In this document: positions 33,013-41,208 of the stretch, one piece after another | Position numbering within the stretch: the stretch's first letter is position 1 | Layout: each line of letters starts with the position of its first letter | Source of the DNA: Mycolicibacter sp. MU0102 | Lineage (GTDB): Bacteria > Actinomycetota > Actinomycetes > Mycobacteriales > Mycobacteriaceae | DNA length: 64,000 bases | Reading direction: 5' to 3' | Assembly: GCF_963378105.1 (NCBI RefSeq) | Contig: NZ_OY726398.1 | Location: forward strand, 4,730,173-4,794,172 | Position numbers and translations under genes: made by a program | The notes under the pieces: model-generated | Database searches by the model: none | What the model was told of the DNA's origin: nothing | What the model saw: the letters and a program-made list of their open reading frames with translations, nothing else

Positions 33013-33702
33013 ATGAAGGCACCGCAGGGACTGCTTCTCGGGATAGGCGTCATGTGCCTTGGCACACTGGTCGCCGGGCTCCTTCCAGTTGCCGCGGCCG
33101 ACTCAGGCGAAGCCACTGTACCTGCGGGCAAGGTCGAGTCACTGTTGTTGACCCCGACCGCGGTTGGCGACATCGTCGGGGTCACGTTCGACTGGGAGAA
33201 AGCCAACCGGCGGCCTTACAAATCCGACGACCTCGGCGAGCACTCGGCGTGCGCCATGCTGACCGGTCCCGATGTCGAAACTTTCGGCCGCGACTACACC
33301 GGTTACCGGTTCCGCGCCGACCGCGACGACGCCGAGAACTGGGAGTTCACCGTCCAGCAGCGCGTGGCAACCTACGCGGACGCCGCCACGGCGACGCAGA
33401 CCTTCCAGAAGGTGTTCACCAAGGCCGCGATGGCCAAGTGCAACGGCGTCATCGCCACCATCAAGGACAACACTGATGCCCAGTGGCGGTTCAGGATTCA
33501 GACGGTGACGCCGACGTCGGCGCGGTGGGTGGAGGACCAGTTGTCCGACCAGCAGCCGATCGGCTACAGCTGCTCGGACGTCGCCGGGGTGGCCCGCAAC
33601 GTGCTCTACAGCATCAAGGTGTGTCAGTACGGCAACGGCGGGCCCGCCGCGGCCACCATCGCCGAACGCGTCACCAGTCAGGTCGCCGGCGTACGCGCCT
33701 GA
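33013..33702 (+). CDS. Secreted PknH-type sensor-domain protein E
   Basis: A 229-residue exported protein, closest in the cluster to D (SACAMLTG, MAKCNG, YSCSDVAG and IKVCQYG give the four-cysteine pattern; TYADAATATQTFQKVF parallels the D sequence). ATG 33013 has GAGGAAAGG about eight bases upstream and starts a clear signal peptide (MKAPQGLLLGIGVMC). GTG 32983, which overlaps the D stop, is an alternative that would add ten residues. It ends 23 bases before the first of three small membrane-anchored proteins, so the C-to-H genes may form one operon. Confidence 0.82.
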   Translation: MKAPQGLLLGIGVMCLGTLVAGLLPVAAADSGEATVPAGKVESLLLTPTAVGDIVGVTFDWEKANRRPYKSDDLGEHSACAMLTGPDVETFGRDYTGYRFRADRDDAENWEFTVQQRVATYADAATATQTFQKVFTKAAMAKCNGVIATIKDNTDAQWRFRIQTVTPTSARWVEDQLSDQQPIGYSCSDVAGVARNVLYSIKVCQYGNGGPAAATIAERVTSQVAGVRA

Positions 33703-33725
33703 TACGCGCGGCGACTGAAGGATCC

Positions 33726-34343
33726 ATGGCCCCGAACAAAGTCACGCAACGCATCTCAGCGCTGGGCCCCTGGCTGCGCGGTGAGCTCAAACGACGCAAG
33801 TTGCGTCAACTGCGGACATTCACCGCCGGCGTGATCCTGGCCGTTGCCGGCCTGTTCGGCGGGCTGGACACGGTCGACGCCGGCCCCAGCGTCTTTGCGG
33901 CCGACGAAGCGCACAGCGACGGTGAGTTCACCCTGACCATCGCCCGCGCTTCGGTGGTCAACGAACTGCGCGCCGGTCGGCGGATCATCGCACCGGCCCA
34001 ACCCGGCCATCGCTATCTGGGTGTGGTGAGCACGGTCCGCAACGACGGCACCATTCCCGGCCGGCTGATCGGCGAACTGCAGCTGCGCGACCAGCCGCAA
34101 AGCACCTCAGTCGGGGTGTTGCGGATGATCGACGGCTCCCCCATCACCCAGTTGGGGCCGGGCCTCCAGGAGCAGCTCGTGTTCGTCTGGCGCATTCCCG
34201 ACAGTGCGATTCGTCCTGACCTCACCGTGACGTTGCGGGTCACCCAGAAACGCTTCACCGAGTTGCTCGTCACCTACGGCCGGGACTGGGTGGACAGCTC
34301 GAACGACTATGCCGAGATCACCCTGCCGGTGACCGTCAAATGA
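33726..34343 (+). CDS. Single-pass membrane protein with extracytoplasmic beta-rich domain (F)
   Basis: A 205-residue protein of unknown function. A basic cytoplasmic stretch (residues 1-33), one membrane helix (about 34-55) and a 150-residue extracytoplasmic domain rich in beta propensity (HRYLGVVSTVRNDGTIPG, then TVTLRVTQKRF) resemble the immunoglobulin-like DUF4352 style of domain; the assignment is only by appearance. GAAGGA precedes ATG 33726. Its stop overlaps the next ATG by four bases (34340-34343). It has no cysteines of the PknH pattern, so it is a different family from A-E. Confidence 0.7.
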   Translation: MAPNKVTQRISALGPWLRGELKRRKLRQLRTFTAGVILAVAGLFGGLDTVDAGPSVFAADEAHSDGEFTLTIARASVVNELRAGRRIIAPAQPGHRYLGVVSTVRNDGTIPGRLIGELQLRDQPQSTSVGVLRMIDGSPITQLGPGLQEQLVFVWRIPDSAIRPDLTVTLRVTQKRFTELLVTYGRDWVDSSNDYAEITLPVTVK

Positions 34344-34933
34344 GCGCACCGATCCGGCGATCCCGCCCCGGACTGACTGCTGCCCTGGCCGCGGCGCCGA
34401 TCCTGGTGGCTGCCGCGCTGCTGTGGCAACACCTGCCCGACAGCACTCGCGTCTACGGACCGTTCGATGTCCCCGGCCGGTTCGGCGTGCAGACCAGTGG
34501 GCGTTCGCTGACGGTCACCGTCGACGGCGTACAGCTGACGCGGGAGGTACAGGGTTCGGCGCGGTGGGCGAACCCGCCGCCGGTGACCGCCGCCGGGGCG
34601 TGGGTGGTGGTGCGCGCGAGCGTGTCGGCGACTGAGCGGACAGTGATGCCCAGCGTCGAACTTCGGGTGGGCCCCAACACCTACCGGCCGTCGGATCGGT
34701 TCCCCAGCTACACGCTGGGCTATCGAGCCGATCCGGGGATCACCCAGCGCGGCGCCTGGGTCTTCGACGTGCCCCCCGAGCTGTTCGACCCGCCCGGCGC
34801 CGACCCGTTCGAGCTGCACGTGTGGCCCGGCCTCGACGACCGCCTGGATGACCGCTTGGTCATCAACCTGCGCGGCCACCTGGATTCCACCTCCGGAACG
34901 GTTCTGGTGGTGGCACCGGAGGTGACCGGATGA
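34340..34933 (+). CDS. Single-pass membrane protein with extracytoplasmic domain (G)
   Basis: A 197-residue protein with an N-terminal membrane helix (about residues 12-30) and an extracytoplasmic domain beginning YGPFDVPGRFGVQ, again with alternating hydrophobic strands (LTVTVDGVQLTREV, then WVVVRASVSAT). I do not recognise the family. It overlaps both neighbours by four bases (ATGA), which is strong evidence for a coordinated F-G-H module. A partner role with F and H, for example as a multi-subunit membrane-anchored complex, is inference. Confidence 0.7.
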   Translation: MSAPIRRSRPGLTAALAAAPILVAAALLWQHLPDSTRVYGPFDVPGRFGVQTSGRSLTVTVDGVQLTREVQGSARWANPPPVTAAGAWVVVRASVSATERTVMPSVELRVGPNTYRPSDRFPSYTLGYRADPGITQRGAWVFDVPPELFDPPGADPFELHVWPGLDDRLDDRLVINLRGHLDSTSGTVLVVAPEVTG

Positions 34934-35436
34934 GCGACCGAACGCTTCGTCTCTGGCAGCGCAACGTGATCGGCCTCGCGGTGGCCGCGGTCGCCGCGGC
35001 GGTCCTCGGGATCACCGAGCTGTACCCGGACTGGTCGGCTTACCGCGCCCGCGTCACCCCGGCCGTGCAGGTCCCCAAGGCCGGAAGCGTCACCGCCCAC
35101 GGGCAGACCTGGCGGTTGGGCTCGATCCACCACCTCAACGCGGTGCCGCACGCATCCACGACCACCCTGCCGGCCCACACGACGCTAACCGTCGTCACCG
35201 TCGAGCGGACCGGAACGCCGTCCGCTCTGGAATGCACCGCGGTCATCACCGACGGGCGGCGTCGGTGGCAGACCGCCGCCCTCGGAAACGCTGCGCCATT
35301 GGTCGGCGACGCCACCGACCGGTGCACCAAGACCGGTCCGCTGCAGCTGAGCTTCCTGCTGCCCGCCGACGCCATGCCCACTGCGGTCGATTTGATCAAT
35401 ACCGACGGCGGCATCATGCTGCGAATCGGCTTGTGA
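34930..35436 (+). CDS. Single-pass membrane protein with two-cysteine extracytoplasmic domain (H)
   Basis: A 168-residue protein: N-terminal membrane helix (about residues 12-33) and an extracytoplasmic beta-rich domain (TLTVVTVERTG, then LQLSFLLPADAM) with two cysteines (LECTAV and DRCTKT) that could form a disulfide. It overlaps G by four bases and ends the F-G-H module. The last 252 bases lie opposite the 3' end of the polytopic membrane protein gene on the other strand. Family not recognised. Confidence 0.68.
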   Translation: MSDRTLRLWQRNVIGLAVAAVAAAVLGITELYPDWSAYRARVTPAVQVPKAGSVTAHGQTWRLGSIHHLNAVPHASTTTLPAHTTLTVVTVERTGTPSALECTAVITDGRRRWQTAALGNAAPLVGDATDRCTKTGPLQLSFLLPADAMPTAVDLINTDGGIMLRIGL

Positions 35437-36702
35437 GCCAGGGCTTCCCGCCGCAATGGTGACGGTGGCCAGGTTGGCCCGGCGCACACAGTAGGCGAAC
35501 ATCGCGGCGACCAGGGCGATCCGCAACGGCTGAATGATCAGCTGCGAGGCCAGGCTCATAGTGCCGCCGAACGCCGACCAGAACTCCGGGCCGTGCGGGC
35601 CGAGAACCTTTGCCATCCCTCGGTACAGGTAGCCCTCGGTCAACTGAGTGCGGTAGAAGCTGCCCCGCATGTCCAACCACGCCAACACCAGATACGCCAG
35701 CACGTAAGCAGACAGGCCCACTACACCGCCGTGCAGGATCAGCCGGGCCGCATCGACGATCGGGCCGAACCGTCCGGTCTTGGACTTTGCATACTCGGTG
35801 GCTCGCGTCCGCAGCTGTTCGGGGGTCTGTCGCCAGCGCTCGGTGACCCCCACCGCCGTCTCCCCCGGCGCGCCGGCTCGCCGCAGGACGGTCGGCCAGT
35901 CGATCTGGGCGGACACCCCGTAGACGATTCCGGCCGCGGCCAGCCACATCAGCGGTACGGCCGCACCCCCGAAGGCCGTCCGCACCAGCCACGTGAACCC
36001 CTGCCACGCCGTCTGCAGCGGTTGGACGTGCGAGAAAGCGTCGGCACGAACCGTGTTGAACCACACCACAAGCCGACGGTGGCTGATCCAATCGCCGGGT
36101 TTGATCAACACGGTGATGCCCGCCGCCAGGGAGAAGGTCAGCACCAGAAACACCCACAGCGCGTCGATGTAGACCCGAAGCGCAATCAGCGCTGTCGGTA
36201 ATCGACTACTGAAGTGCCCCAACACATAGCGGGCCGCCAGGGCAGCACCGACGACCACCCAGGTGGTTCGGGAGATCGGCAGCATCTCGGTGTTGATCCC
36301 GCTCATCGCGTCGGCTACCCGGTAATTGAGTACCAGACGTTGGTAGGCCAGCCAGTCTTCCTTGAACATCTGCCAAGCCAGATAGATAGCGAAGAACGGC
36401 ACGATCACGGTGGTGAACAGGTCGATGCTGCGCAGCGACCGGCGCGGCAGCGCGGCCACCTCGGGGAGCCCGCGGCGCAGCACCAGGAACATCGCCACGT
36501 AGGAACCCAGCTGCGCCAGGCCGGCGCCGGGCATGATCAGTGCCGCCCACAACGGATTGCTGTGCCCGGCCCAGGCGGCCGCGGCGATCACGACCCGGCG
36601 GACCACCAGTCCGGCGAGGTAACACGCTGCCAGCTGCGGCCAGTACCGCCACCACAGGGCGAATGGCGTCAGTAAGTTCCGCAGCACCGGCATCGTTGTC
36701 AC
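35185..36702 (-). CDS. Polytopic membrane protein translationally coupled to leuS
   Basis: A 505-residue frame. About residues 1-420 contain eight to ten hydrophobic helices with connecting loops and no motif I recognise; the last 85 or so are polar, low in hydrophobic content and lie antisense to gene H, so they may be a stop-loss extension rather than a true domain. GTG 36702 overlaps the leuS stop (GTGA, 36699-36702), so it is cotranslated with leucyl-tRNA synthetase. Whether it works with the F-G-H proteins whose gene array converges on it is an open inference. A frameshift near 35450 is an alternative explanation for the long tail. Confidence 0.72.
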   Translation of the reverse strand: MTTMPVLRNLLTPFALWWRYWPQLAACYLAGLVVRRVVIAAAAWAGHSNPLWAALIMPGAGLAQLGSYVAMFLVLRRGLPEVAALPRRSLRSIDLFTTVIVPFFAIYLAWQMFKEDWLAYQRLVLNYRVADAMSGINTEMLPISRTTWVVVGAALAARYVLGHFSSRLPTALIALRVYIDALWVFLVLTFSLAAGITVLIKPGDWISHRRLVVWFNTVRADAFSHVQPLQTAWQGFTWLVRTAFGGAAVPLMWLAAAGIVYGVSAQIDWPTVLRRAGAPGETAVGVTERWRQTPEQLRTRATEYAKSKTGRFGPIVDAARLILHGGVVGLSAYVLAYLVLAWLDMRGSFYRTQLTEGYLYRGMAKVLGPHGPEFWSAFGGTMSLASQLIIQPLRIALVAAMFAYCVRRANLATVTIAAGSPGSQADSQHDAAVGIDQIDRSGHGVGGQQEAQLQRTGLGAPVGGVADQWRSVSEGGGLPPTPPVGDDRGAFQSGRRSGPLDGDDG

Positions 36703-39584
36703 ACCACCAGATTCACCAATCGGCCGGGCACCACGATCACCTTCTTCGGGGTGGCACCGGACAGGAATGCCTGCACCTTCTCGTCGGCCAGGGCAGCGGC
36801 CTTGATCGCGTCGCCATCGGCATCGGTGGGCACCGTGACCAGTCCGCGCTTCTTGCCGTTGACCTGTACCGGGTAGTCGACGGTGTCGGTCACCAGGTAG
36901 GCCGGGTCAGCCACTGGGAACGGTCCGTGCGCCAGCGAGTCATCGTGGCCGAGTCGCCGCCAGAGCTCCTCGGCCAGGTGCGGGGCCAGCGGTGCGAGCA
37001 GCAGGGCCAATGGCTCGACGGCCGAGCGTGGTACCCCGTCGCGATGCTGTTTGGTCAGGTGGTTGGTGTACTCGATCAGCTTGGCAGCCGCGGTGTTGTT
37101 GCGCAGTGCCGCATAGTCTTCCGACACACCCACGATGGTGCGGTGCAGCAGTCGCAGTGTCTCGGTGTCCGGTTCGCCATCGAGCGTCCGGGTCTCGCCA
37201 GTCTCCTCGTCAACAACCAGCCGCCACACCCGCTGCAGGAAGCGATGTGCGCCGACGACGTCCTTGGTGGCCCACGGCCGCGACATATCCAGCGGGCCCA
37301 TCGACATCTCGTAGACCCGCAGGGTGTCGGCTCCGTAGCTGTCGCAGATCTCGTCGGGAGATACCGAATTCTTCAGGCTCTTACCCATTTTTCCGTACTC
37401 GGCGAAGACTTCCGTGTCGCCGTCGGCGCCCGGGAGATAGAACTTTCCGTCGCGTTCCACGACATCGGCGGCCGGCACGTAAGACCCTCGGGAGTCGGTG
37501 TAGGCGGCAGCCTGGATGTAGCCCTGGTTGACCAACCGGCGGTAGGGTTCGCGCGAGCTGACGTGCCCGAGGTCGTAGAGCACCTTGTGCCAGAAGCGGC
37601 AGTACAGCAGGTGCAACACCGCGTGCTCGGCGCCGCCCACGTAGAGGTCGACACCGCCCGGGTCGTTGGGTCCGTGCTCGGTGGGCCGCGGCCCCATCCA
37701 GTAGGCCTCGTTCTCCGGCGCGCAGAAGCGTTCGGTGTTGTGCGGGTCGGTGTAACGCAACTCGTACCAAGAACTTCCGGCCCACTGCGGCATGACATTG
37801 GTGTCACGGGTGTAGGGCTGCAGTCCGTCGCCGAGGTCCAGCTCGACATGCACCCAGTCGGTCGCCTTGGCCAGCGGGGGTGAGGGTTCGCTGGACGCAT
37901 CGTCCGGGTCGAACAGCACCGGTGAGTAGTCGGCGACGTCGGGCAGCTCGACCGGCAGTGCCGCCGCGTCCAGCGAGTGTGCGCGACCGTCGGCATCGAA
38001 GACGATCGGGAACGGCTCGCCCCAGTACCGCTGCCGGGCGAATAGCCAGTCTCGCAACTTGTATTCGATGCGCGCCCAGCCCCGGCCCTGAGCCTCCAGC
38101 TGTTGCGTCATCGCCTTCTTGGCGTCACCCACGGCCATGCCGTCCAGCGGACCGGAATTGACCAGAGTGCCGTCCCCGGCGTAAGCGGATTCTGAGATGT
38201 CCCCGCCGGCAATGACTTCGACCACCGGAAGGCCGAATTCGGCCGCGAACTCCCAGTCTCGCTGGTCGTGCCCGGGGACCGCCATAATGGCGCCGGTGCC
38301 GTAGCCGGCCAGCACGTAGTCGGCGATGAAGATCGGCACCTGCTGCCCGTTGGCGGGATTGGTGGCGTAACTGCCCAGGAACACACCGGTTTTGGTCTTG
38401 TTCTCCTGGCGCTCCAGGTCCGACTTCGCCGCGATCGCCTTGCGATAGTCCGCGACGGCGGCGGTCGGGGTGACTGCTCCGAAAGTCCAGCGTTGATCGA
38501 CACCGTCCGGCCACACGTCGACGGTCAGCCGGTCGACCAGCTCGTGCTCGGGGGCGAGCACCAGGTAGGTGGCACCGAAAAGCGTGTCCGGGCGTGTGGT
38601 GAACACCTCGATGTCCACCGCTGCACCGTCGGTGGTGGCCGCGCCGAACAATGCCGCCGCACCGGTGGAGCGTCCGATCCAGTTGCGCTGCATGGTCTTG
38701 ACCTTCTCCGGCCAGTCCAGCAGTTCGAGACCATCGAGCAGTCGGTCGGAGTACGCGGTGATCCGCATCATCCACTGCCGCAACCGCTTCCGGAACACCG
38801 GGAAATTGCCGCGGTCGCTTCGCCCATCAGCGGTGACCTCTTCGTTGGCCAACACGGTGCCCAGCCCCGGACACCAGTTGACCATCGAGTCCGTGCGGTA
38901 GACCAGTCGGTGGCCGTCGATGACGTCAGCGCGCTCACCGGCCGACAGCTGCACCCAGTCCCGGCCGTCGTCAAGAGTGCGCGCTCCAGAGTCGAATTCG
39001 GCGATCAGCTCGGAGATCGGACGCGCCTTGTTCGCACTCGCGTCGAACCAGGCGTTGTAGATCTGCAGGAAGATCCATTGCGTCCACTTGTAGAAGTCGA
39101 CGTCGGTGGTAGAGAAGCTGCGCCGATTGTCGTGACCTAGGCCGAGGCGCCGTAGTTGCCGGCGGAAGTTCTCGACGTTGGCCTCGGTACGGATGCGCGG
39201 GTGGGTGCCGGTCTGCACGGCATACTGCTCGGCCGGCAGGCCGAAGGCGTCGAAGCCCAGGGCGTGCAGCACGTTGTGGCCGGTCATCCGGAAGTAGCGG
39301 GCGTAGACGTCGGTGGCGATATAGCCGAGCGGGTGCCCGACATGCAGGCCGTCCCCGGACGGGTAGGGGAACATGTCCTGCACGAACATCTTGCCGGCGG
39401 GAACGGTCGAACCGTCGGTCGGTGCGAGCGAACCGACCGGGTTGGCGACGTTGAAGGTGCCCGCCTGCTCCCAGTGGTGCTGCCAGGTGTCTTCGATTCG
39501 CCCGGCCAGCGTCGCGTTGTAGCGGTGCCGGGGTGCCTGGTCGGTGGGGTCGCTGGATCCCTGGGTGGTCGGGGCTTCGTTCAC
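36699..39584 (-). CDS. leuS: Leucyl-tRNA synthetase
   Basis: A class I aminoacyl-tRNA synthetase charging tRNA-Leu. The HIGH-type motif is HVGH in PYPSGDGLHVGH, the KMSKS motif is KMGKS, and between them is the CP1 editing domain (around ITAYSDRLLDGLELLDWP to GYGTGAIMAVPGHDQRDW with the conserved editing Asp). The C-terminal anticodon-binding domain and the VQVNGKKRG tail are complete. The start GTG 39584 (961 residues) was chosen because TACCCT, a -10-like hexamer, lies six bases upstream, fitting a leaderless mRNA, and the length suits the family; the frame remains open to GTG 39626 (975 residues). A membrane protein gene follows with a four-base overlap. Confidence 0.96.
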   Translation of the reverse strand: MNEAPTTQGSSDPTDQAPRHRYNATLAGRIEDTWQHHWEQAGTFNVANPVGSLAPTDGSTVPAGKMFVQDMFPYPSGDGLHVGHPLGYIATDVYARYFRMTGHNVLHALGFDAFGLPAEQYAVQTGTHPRIRTEANVENFRRQLRRLGLGHDNRRSFSTTDVDFYKWTQWIFLQIYNAWFDASANKARPISELIAEFDSGARTLDDGRDWVQLSAGERADVIDGHRLVYRTDSMVNWCPGLGTVLANEEVTADGRSDRGNFPVFRKRLRQWMMRITAYSDRLLDGLELLDWPEKVKTMQRNWIGRSTGAAALFGAATTDGAAVDIEVFTTRPDTLFGATYLVLAPEHELVDRLTVDVWPDGVDQRWTFGAVTPTAAVADYRKAIAAKSDLERQENKTKTGVFLGSYATNPANGQQVPIFIADYVLAGYGTGAIMAVPGHDQRDWEFAAEFGLPVVEVIAGGDISESAYAGDGTLVNSGPLDGMAVGDAKKAMTQQLEAQGRGWARIEYKLRDWLFARQRYWGEPFPIVFDADGRAHSLDAAALPVELPDVADYSPVLFDPDDASSEPSPPLAKATDWVHVELDLGDGLQPYTRDTNVMPQWAGSSWYELRYTDPHNTERFCAPENEAYWMGPRPTEHGPNDPGGVDLYVGGAEHAVLHLLYCRFWHKVLYDLGHVSSREPYRRLVNQGYIQAAAYTDSRGSYVPAADVVERDGKFYLPGADGDTEVFAEYGKMGKSLKNSVSPDEICDSYGADTLRVYEMSMGPLDMSRPWATKDVVGAHRFLQRVWRLVVDEETGETRTLDGEPDTETLRLLHRTIVGVSEDYAALRNNTAAAKLIEYTNHLTKQHRDGVPRSAVEPLALLLAPLAPHLAEELWRRLGHDDSLAHGPFPVADPAYLVTDTVDYPVQVNGKKRGLVTVPTDADGDAIKAAALADEKVQAFLSGATPKKVIVVPGRLVNLVV

Positions 39585-39590
39585 CTCAAC

Positions 39591-39596
39591 AGGGTA
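39591..39596 (-). promoter_or_regulatory. Candidate -10 element of leuS
   Basis: On the minus strand TACCCT (TANNNT type) ends six bases before GTG 39584, so transcription would begin at the start codon. It also argues against the longer leuS frame starting at 39626, which would place the -10 inside the coding region. Confidence 0.4.
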
Positions 39597-39767
39597 AACG
39601 GCGGCCCTTTTCGGTCTGATCGCCACAGCTTGGTATCAGTTGGATTGCGACCCGGTGAGGGGTTCGTTCCAGGTCGGTTGCAGCCCTGGTGACGCAGTCG
39701 GCGCGTGGCTACCGTCAATTCACGGCCAGGGCATCACTACCCGGCCCGCCCCGGAAGGACCCTGGAG

Positions 39768-40706
39768 ATGACGAACACCGCGCACCGTTGGCGACTCCTT
39801 TTCGGCAGCGCCGCCGTCATGGCGGCGGGCTTGGCCGGTATCCCCGTCGTGGCGGCCGAGCCGCTGGTCCCGGCACAGCCGAACCCCTACGGCCCCGCCG
39901 CCCAAGCGGCAGCGGCGCCGGTAACCGGGCCGCTTGCGGCGGCGCCGCGCCCAGGGGCTCCGGCGCCCGTGATCCTGCCGCCGGCGGGCGTACCTAGTGC
40001 CCCGGCTGCGGTAGCGCCGCCGAGCGGTCTCGTGCCGGCGACCTCGGGCACCCTGCGCGACTACTTCGCGGCCAAGAAGGTGCAGTTGCAACCGCAACAA
40101 CCCGCCGGGTTCAACGCGTTCAACATCACCTTGCCGATGCCGGCAGGGTGGTCCCACGTGCCCGACCCCAACGTCCCCGACGCGTTCGCGGTGATCGCCG
40201 ACCGGCGCAGCGGCTCGCTCTACACCCCCAACGCCCAGGTCGTGGTCTACCGGCTGGACGGGCAATTCGACCCGAAGGAAGCGATCACGCACGGGTTCGT
40301 CGACAGCCAGACCCTGATGGCCTGGCAGACCACCAACGCCTCCCTGAACGACTTCAACGGGTTTCCCTCGGCGAGCATCGAGGGGACCTACCGCGACGCC
40401 GACATGACGCTGAATACGTCGCGGCGTCACGTGATCGTGCCGACAGACGACGCGGCCTACCTGGTGTCGCTGACCGTGACCACCGGTGCCGGTCGCGCGA
40501 TCGGCGCGGCTCCGGCGACCGACGGGATCATCAACGGATTCCGTGTCGAGCGGCCCGGTACCAACCCGCCGCCGCCTGCCCCCAGCGGTCCGGTGCAGTC
40601 GGGCACGGTGCGCCACCAGGTGGGCACGGTTCCGCTGCCGCTCGACGCCCCCCACCCTCCGGTGGAGTCAGGCGTCATCCGCCACCAGGTGGGCACCACG
40701 GGGTAA
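39768..40706 (+). CDS. mtc28: Secreted proline-rich antigen Mtc28 (LpqN/LpqT family)
   Basis: A 312-residue exported protein: signal peptide (MTNTAHRWRLLFGSAAVMAAG), Pro/Ala-rich segment (residues about 30-110) and an LpqN/LpqT-type globular domain (about 115-270) containing GWSHVPDPNVPDAF and the ADMTLNTSRRHVI segment. Corresponds to M. tuberculosis Rv0040c, a secreted immunodominant protein of unknown role. The C-terminus has two copies of SG(T/V)(V/I)RHQVGT about 27 residues apart. ATG 39768 has GGAG just upstream. It is divergent from leuS. Confidence 0.9.
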   Translation: MTNTAHRWRLLFGSAAVMAAGLAGIPVVAAEPLVPAQPNPYGPAAQAAAAPVTGPLAAAPRPGAPAPVILPPAGVPSAPAAVAPPSGLVPATSGTLRDYFAAKKVQLQPQQPAGFNAFNITLPMPAGWSHVPDPNVPDAFAVIADRRSGSLYTPNAQVVVYRLDGQFDPKEAITHGFVDSQTLMAWQTTNASLNDFNGFPSASIEGTYRDADMTLNTSRRHVIVPTDDAAYLVSLTVTTGAGRAIGAAPATDGIINGFRVERPGTNPPPPAPSGPVQSGTVRHQVGTVPLPLDAPHPPVESGVIRHQVGTTG

Positions 40707-40730
40707 CTGCCCGGCTCGTATGGTGGACCC

Positions 40731-41180
40731 ATGCTGATCATGGGTGTCTTGTGCCTGGTTGCGGCGATGGTGTCGCTGGTGTTCGGTGTGCGGACGCTGG
40801 TGCGCCCGCTCACCGGTGACCCCGAGCAGTTGGTGCTGCGGGCGGTCGCGCCCGCCCAGATTGCCGTCGGCGTGATCCTGGGCGCAGGCGGTGCGCTCGT
40901 GCTGGCCGGCCCGTCGTCGATGGCGCTGTTGGCGCTGATCATCTCGATCACCGGGGCGCTCGCGACGCTGGCCGCCGGAGCCTGGCAGGGCGCCCGCTAC
41001 GCGGCACGCCTGTCGGCTCAGGCCTCCGCGGCAGCCGGCGCCGGCTGTTGTGGGTCTGGTTGCGGCTGCGGCGACAGTGCACCCGTCGAGGAGGCGGGTT
41101 GCGGAGCGGGCTGTGGCTGCGGAGAACCCACGCCGCCGGAGCCGGCCTCCGGGTGCGGCAGCGGCTGCGGCTGCGGGTAA
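40731..41180 (+). CDS. Small membrane protein with a threefold cysteine-rich tail (Rv0039c-like)
   Basis: A 149-residue protein with a membrane helix at residues 1-22 and two more between about 45 and 85, then a 47-residue C-terminal tail containing ten cysteines. The tail holds three copies of CG(S/A)GCGCG separated by acidic and Pro-rich spacers. The gene position, between mtc28 and yqgE, matches Rv0039c; the family has no known function. The cysteine tail could bind metals or form disulfides, but which side of the membrane it faces is not clear. It starts 24 bases after mtc28 and converges with yqgE. Confidence 0.75.
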   Translation: MLIMGVLCLVAAMVSLVFGVRTLVRPLTGDPEQLVLRAVAPAQIAVGVILGAGGALVLAGPSSMALLALIISITGALATLAAGAWQGARYAARLSAQASAAAGAGCCGSGCGCGDSAPVEEAGCGAGCGCGEPTPPEPASGCGSGCGCG

Positions 41181-41208
41181 GGCGCCTCGGGCGGCGCTGG
41201 CCGCCGGC

